DNA from: Acidobacteriota bacterium
Lineage (GTDB): Bacteria > Acidobacteriota > Terriglobia > Acidiferrales > UBA7541
Direction: 5' to 3'
Assembly: GCA_003223255.1 (NCBI GenBank)
Contig: QHYJ01000011.1
Span: 74,967-118,978 of the forward strand
DNA length: 44,012 nucleotides
Each line of letters opens with the position of its first letter. Within the stretch, counting starts at the first letter, position 1. The notes below the pieces were generated by a model. The model was given only the letters and a program-made list of their open reading frames with translations, was not told the origin of the DNA and made no database searches. Positions 41,497 through 44,012 of the stretch are shown here, in pieces. A program made the translations under genes and the position numbers.

Positions 41497-42576
41497 GTGG
41501 ACACTGAGAACATACTTGTCGTGGACGACGAAGAAGCGATTCGCGAAGTCGTTTCAACCATGCTCGAATCCAAGGGCTACCGTTGCACCGTAGCGCACAA
41601 CGGCCGCACTGCCCAAGAGCACATCAAGCGCACCAGGCCCGACCTGATCCTGAGCGACATGATCATGCCGGAGATGGACGGCATCAAGCTTCTGGAATGG
41701 GTGCGCGAGTTTGACCCGGATGTCCCGGTCATCATGGTCACGGCAATTCACGACATCTCCACCGCGCTCGAAGCCATCCGCCGCGGCGCTTACGATTATA
41801 TCTTGAAACCTTTTGAGAAAGACCAGCTGTTCCTGGGTGTGGGCCGCGCGCTGCAGCATCGGCGGCTCGTCAACGAAAACCGAAAATATCAACGCGATCT
41901 CGAGCAACAGGTCGAAGATCGCACGGCAAGGCTCACGGAAGCTTTGGAGCAGCTTGAGCAGTCTTACGACGACACTTTGGAGGCTTTGGGCAGCGCGCTG
42001 GACTTAAAGGACGCCGAAACCGAGGGCCATTGCCAGCGCGTTACCGCATTCTGCATCTCCGTCGCCAAGACCATGCCGGTGCCCGACACGTATTTGCCGA
42101 TTCTGGCGCGCGCGGCGTTTCTCCACGACATCGGCAAGATGGCCATTCCCGATGGCATTCTGCGCAAGCCCGGCCCGCTGACCGACGATGAAAAGAAAAT
42201 CATGCGCACGCACTGCGAAATTGGCTACAACATGCTGATTCGCATCCCCTTCCTTCGCGACGCCGCGGAAATCGTGCTCGCGCACCAGGAATTTTATGAC
42301 GGCTCCGGCTATCCGCGCGGCCTGAGAGGCGACCAGATTCCTCTGGGGGCACGCATTTTCACTATTGCCGATTCGCTCGATGCCATGATCAGCGACCGGC
42401 CCTACCGCCGGGCGCTTCCCATGTCTCATGCCCGCGAAGAAATCAAACGGTGCTCCGGCACACAATTCGATCCCCAAGTGGTCAGGGTTTTCTCGTCGAT
42501 TCCGGAACAGCATTGGATCGAATTGCGCGAAAATCTTGGCTCGCCGTTCCGCCTGGCGCACCTCAAGAACCTGTAG
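41497..42576 (+). CDS. Response regulator with HD-GYP c-di-GMP phosphodiesterase domain
   Basis: The receiver domain (~1-120) has NILVVDDEEAIR, phosphoacceptor Asp54 in LSDMIMPEMDG and Lys104 in LKPFEK. A coiled coil (~125-165) joins it to an HD-GYP domain (~170-345) that hydrolyses cyclic di-GMP: HDIGKMAIPD, THCEIGYNML, and DGSGYPRGLRGDQIPLGARI, with HQE where many members have HHE. This is the RpfG architecture. GTG at 41497 fits the start of the receiver fold, with GGAG ten bases upstream; GTG at 41479 is an alternative that adds six residues. Divergent from the hybrid kinase gene, which is its likely partner. Confidence 0.92.
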   Translation: MDTENILVVDDEEAIREVVSTMLESKGYRCTVAHNGRTAQEHIKRTRPDLILSDMIMPEMDGIKLLEWVREFDPDVPVIMVTAIHDISTALEAIRRGAYDYILKPFEKDQLFLGVGRALQHRRLVNENRKYQRDLEQQVEDRTARLTEALEQLEQSYDDTLEALGSALDLKDAETEGHCQRVTAFCISVAKTMPVPDTYLPILARAAFLHDIGKMAIPDGILRKPGPLTDDEKKIMRTHCEIGYNMLIRIPFLRDAAEIVLAHQEFYDGSGYPRGLRGDQIPLGARIFTIADSLDAMISDRPYRRALPMSHAREEIKRCSGTQFDPQVVRVFSSIPEQHWIELRENLGSPFRLAHLKNL

Positions 42577-43175
42577 CCGCGGCCTGCCTGCGCAGCTTGC
42601 CTGCTGTAAGCAGGGCAGGCTTCACGCCGCTGACTGCAGCTGCCACATTTCAGCCGCAACTCGGAACCTGCGATATCGCGACTCTACTTTCTAGCGCACC
42701 ACACTTCCAGTACCGTCAGTACTTTTGGATCGTTATCAAAACAAAGGGCTTGCAAACCTGGGCAGTTCGGAACGTGTTGAAAATACGGAGTTGCTGATGG
42801 GCAAAAAACGCGGGGCAGTTCATACGCTCCGGCTCCACGCAAGAGAAGAGTCACTGAAAACTTTTGAGACCCAATGAGACAACGAACCTGAGAAGCCCGC
42901 ATATTGGCGACGGCCCTTCGCGGCTCTCCCCGAAGCTCAAAGTGAACAGGCTCAAACCGCGGTCAAAAATCCAGAAACCAGCTATCACAAGTATACTATT
43001 TTGTTAACACCCAATTAAGTGCTGTGAATGCTAGAGTTTGCGAACAGAGAGGGCCCCATTCGGGAAGCAAGAAATGCGCGCCAAAATGGCTGAATGGGGA
43101 TCGCGCCGATCGCGCCGACGGGCGCTTGCCCAGGTCGGCGATCTCATGTAGCATCACTGCGAAGGAATCTTCAAA
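42577..43175. other. Long intergenic region
   Basis: About 600 bases with no ORF that looks coding and no tRNA or rRNA. It holds the hairpin at 42595-42620. Around 42988-43017 the sequence is AT-rich (GTATACTATTTTGTTAACA), a possible promoter region for the small gene that follows. Confidence 0.5.
42595..42620 (+). terminator. Hairpin downstream of the HD-GYP gene, possible terminator
   Basis: GCTTGCCTGC (42595-42604) pairs with GCAGGGCAGGC (42610-42620) around loop TGTAA, ten pairs with one bulged G. No T-run follows, so it would be a non-canonical terminator or a dispersed palindrome. Confidence 0.4.
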
Positions 43176-43430
43176 ATGGCGCTCGTGCCCATTAAAACCG
43201 CTTCGGAAACCGGCTACTGCGACTGCATCTGCGGATGCTATGAGCTGGCTAGCCTGCGCGACGAAGACACAGGTAAAGGATATTGCCCCGCGGGCGGCAA
43301 AGATCATCTGGAGCTGAATACGGGCATTGGCCTCCCGAACCCCGCACCTGTCAAGGTTTCGCCCAACGCACCCGACGGTCGCCGCACTGCCTCCATGCCC
43401 GAACTGCATAAGCCTCCCGTTTGGGAATAG
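43176..43430 (+). CDS. Small Cys-rich hypothetical protein
   Basis: An 84-residue protein with a compact cysteine cluster, YCDCICGCYEL (C15, C17, C19, C21), and a fifth Cys in KGYCPAGG. The spacing C-x-C-x-C-x-C is not a standard zinc ribbon but could bind zinc or another soft metal. The Pro-rich C-terminal half (NPAPVKVSPNAPDG) looks disordered. AAGGAA nine bases before the ATG gives a plausible ribosome-binding site. No homolog family is recognised; the function is unknown. Confidence 0.55.
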   Translation: MALVPIKTASETGYCDCICGCYELASLRDEDTGKGYCPAGGKDHLELNTGIGLPNPAPVKVSPNAPDGRRTASMPELHKPPVWE

Positions 43431-43500
43431 CAGCGCTCAAGGCTATGCGTGAATTTCCAGAAATTCATTCCATCGTATCGCGATCTAATACAAGTGAGCT

Positions 43501-44012
43501 CTATTGAGATTTTTCAGCTTGTTTGGGGGTTCCGATGGTCTGTTTGTCTTCTACCGCGAAGAGCAGATAATCGTGGAAGCTGTGGATCCGATGGATGCGG
43601 TGTCCTTTTGTTTGAACATAATATTCCGCGCTGAGAGGCAGCCAGAGCTGTTTCTTGTCTTTCTGAAACCACACCGGCCCGTAACTGATGTCCGTGTGTT
43701 GAGCGACGAGCCCGGCGGCCTTTACCGGCTCCCGCAAGTCCGTTAATAGGCGGACCACCTGGTAATTCTGAGCGTCGATCCAGGCGCGACCCTTAAGGGG
43801 CACAGGATATCTGCGACCGTTGACGTAGTGCGCCTGCATGCGGCTCGGGAGGTTTTTCTTTTGCTCGAAGCGGACCTGCCAGGCGAATCCTTTTCCCGTG
43901 CGCGCCAAGCCCTCACACTTCATATCAAATTCATCTCGGTAGTAGGGGTGGAACACGAAGACTTGGGATGGCAAACCGCGAGTAGCAAAGTGTTCCGGAA
44001 AGACGGACTCAT
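43501..44012 (-). CDS. Hypothetical protein, 5' end beyond the window
   Basis: At least 170 residues, open to the window edge (the frame runs past 44012 as ESVFPEHFATRGLPSQVF). It has VFHPYYRDEFDMKCEG, GRAWIDAQNYQVVRLLTDLR and, near the end, SFHDYLLFAVEDKQTIG. The pattern of a beta-rich protein assessing an INAE-like parameter resembles outer membrane lipoprotein-sorting or acidobacterial secreted proteins. No signal peptide can be judged because the N-terminus is missing. A TTG at 43974 is only an internal codon. Confidence 0.6.
   Translation of the reverse strand, partial: ESVFPEHFATRGLPSQVFVFHPYYRDEFDMKCEGLARTGKGFAWQVRFEQKKNLPSRMQAHYVNGRRYPVPLKGRAWIDAQNYQVVRLLTDLREPVKAAGLVAQHTDISYGPVWFQKDKKQLWLPLSAEYYVQTKGHRIHRIHSFHDYLLFAVEDKQTIGTPKQAEKSQ

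Noticed and set aside
1-44012. CRISPR arrays, tRNA, rRNA, IS elements, prophage or attachment sites
   Set aside because: No regular spacer-repeat array, cloverleaf-like sequence with a T-psi-C loop, transposase or integrase motif was seen on either strand.

Overview
The window looks like a chromosomal fragment of a Gram-negative, GC-rich Acidobacteriota bacterium. This is inferred from gene content: lpxB, a TonB-dependent receptor with an N-terminal carboxypeptidase-regulatory-like domain, a PilZ-like coiled-coil protein of a type I associate with Acidobacteriota, a fused E1 alpha/beta 2-oxoacid dehydrogenase, and a dispersed CCTGAG-type short repeat. No taxonomic marker gene is present. I see no prophage, IS element, CRISPR array, rRNA or tRNA.

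Layout. 1-4.7 kb (+): recR, an Mpo1-like membrane protein, a broken PilZ-like/coiled-coil gene and an unknown gene interrupted by an in-frame TGA. 4.9-12.8 kb (+): a lipoprotein overlapping a heterodimeric ABC exporter pair, then lpxB and a catalytically dead M1-peptidase-like TPR protein. 12.9-20.8 kb (-): ten tightly packed genes in transcription order pfkA, SH3 protein, OCD/mu-crystallin, Mug-like glycosylase, two enoyl-CoA hydratases (one broken), rhodanese, ArsC/Spx-like protein, macro-domain protein and MidA-like methyltransferase. 20.9-23.6 kb (+): DoxX and oligopeptidase B. 23.6-26.9 kb (-): PspC, fused E1 and an unknown. 27-36.1 kb (+): a Cys/His/Met-rich protein, a TonB receptor, a fluoride riboswitch with terminator controlling crcB and a DUF190 gene, an MFS transporter, and the mrfA-mrfB repair pair. 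36-44 kb: a gluzincin-like secreted protein (-), a large hybrid histidine kinase (-) divergent from an HD-GYP response regulator (+), a small Cys-rich protein (+) and a truncated secreted protein (-).

The most notable signal is the ArsC/Spx-family gene at 14644-14997 (-). Its codon 14, the place of the catalytic cysteine in the KPTCTTCRKA motif, is TGA. Fifteen bases further on lies a perfect 6-bp hairpin whose loop contains GGUCU, as in the E. coli fdhF SECIS. I read it as a candidate selenoprotein (UxxC). The caveat is that the window also carries several clear reading-frame lesions: short out-of-frame deletions in the PilZ-like gene, an enoyl-CoA hydratase and mrfA, single-base indels in pfkA and crcB, and an in-frame TGA at 4601. 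These point either to assembly or sequencing error or to real decay, and must be settled before the selenoprotein call is accepted.
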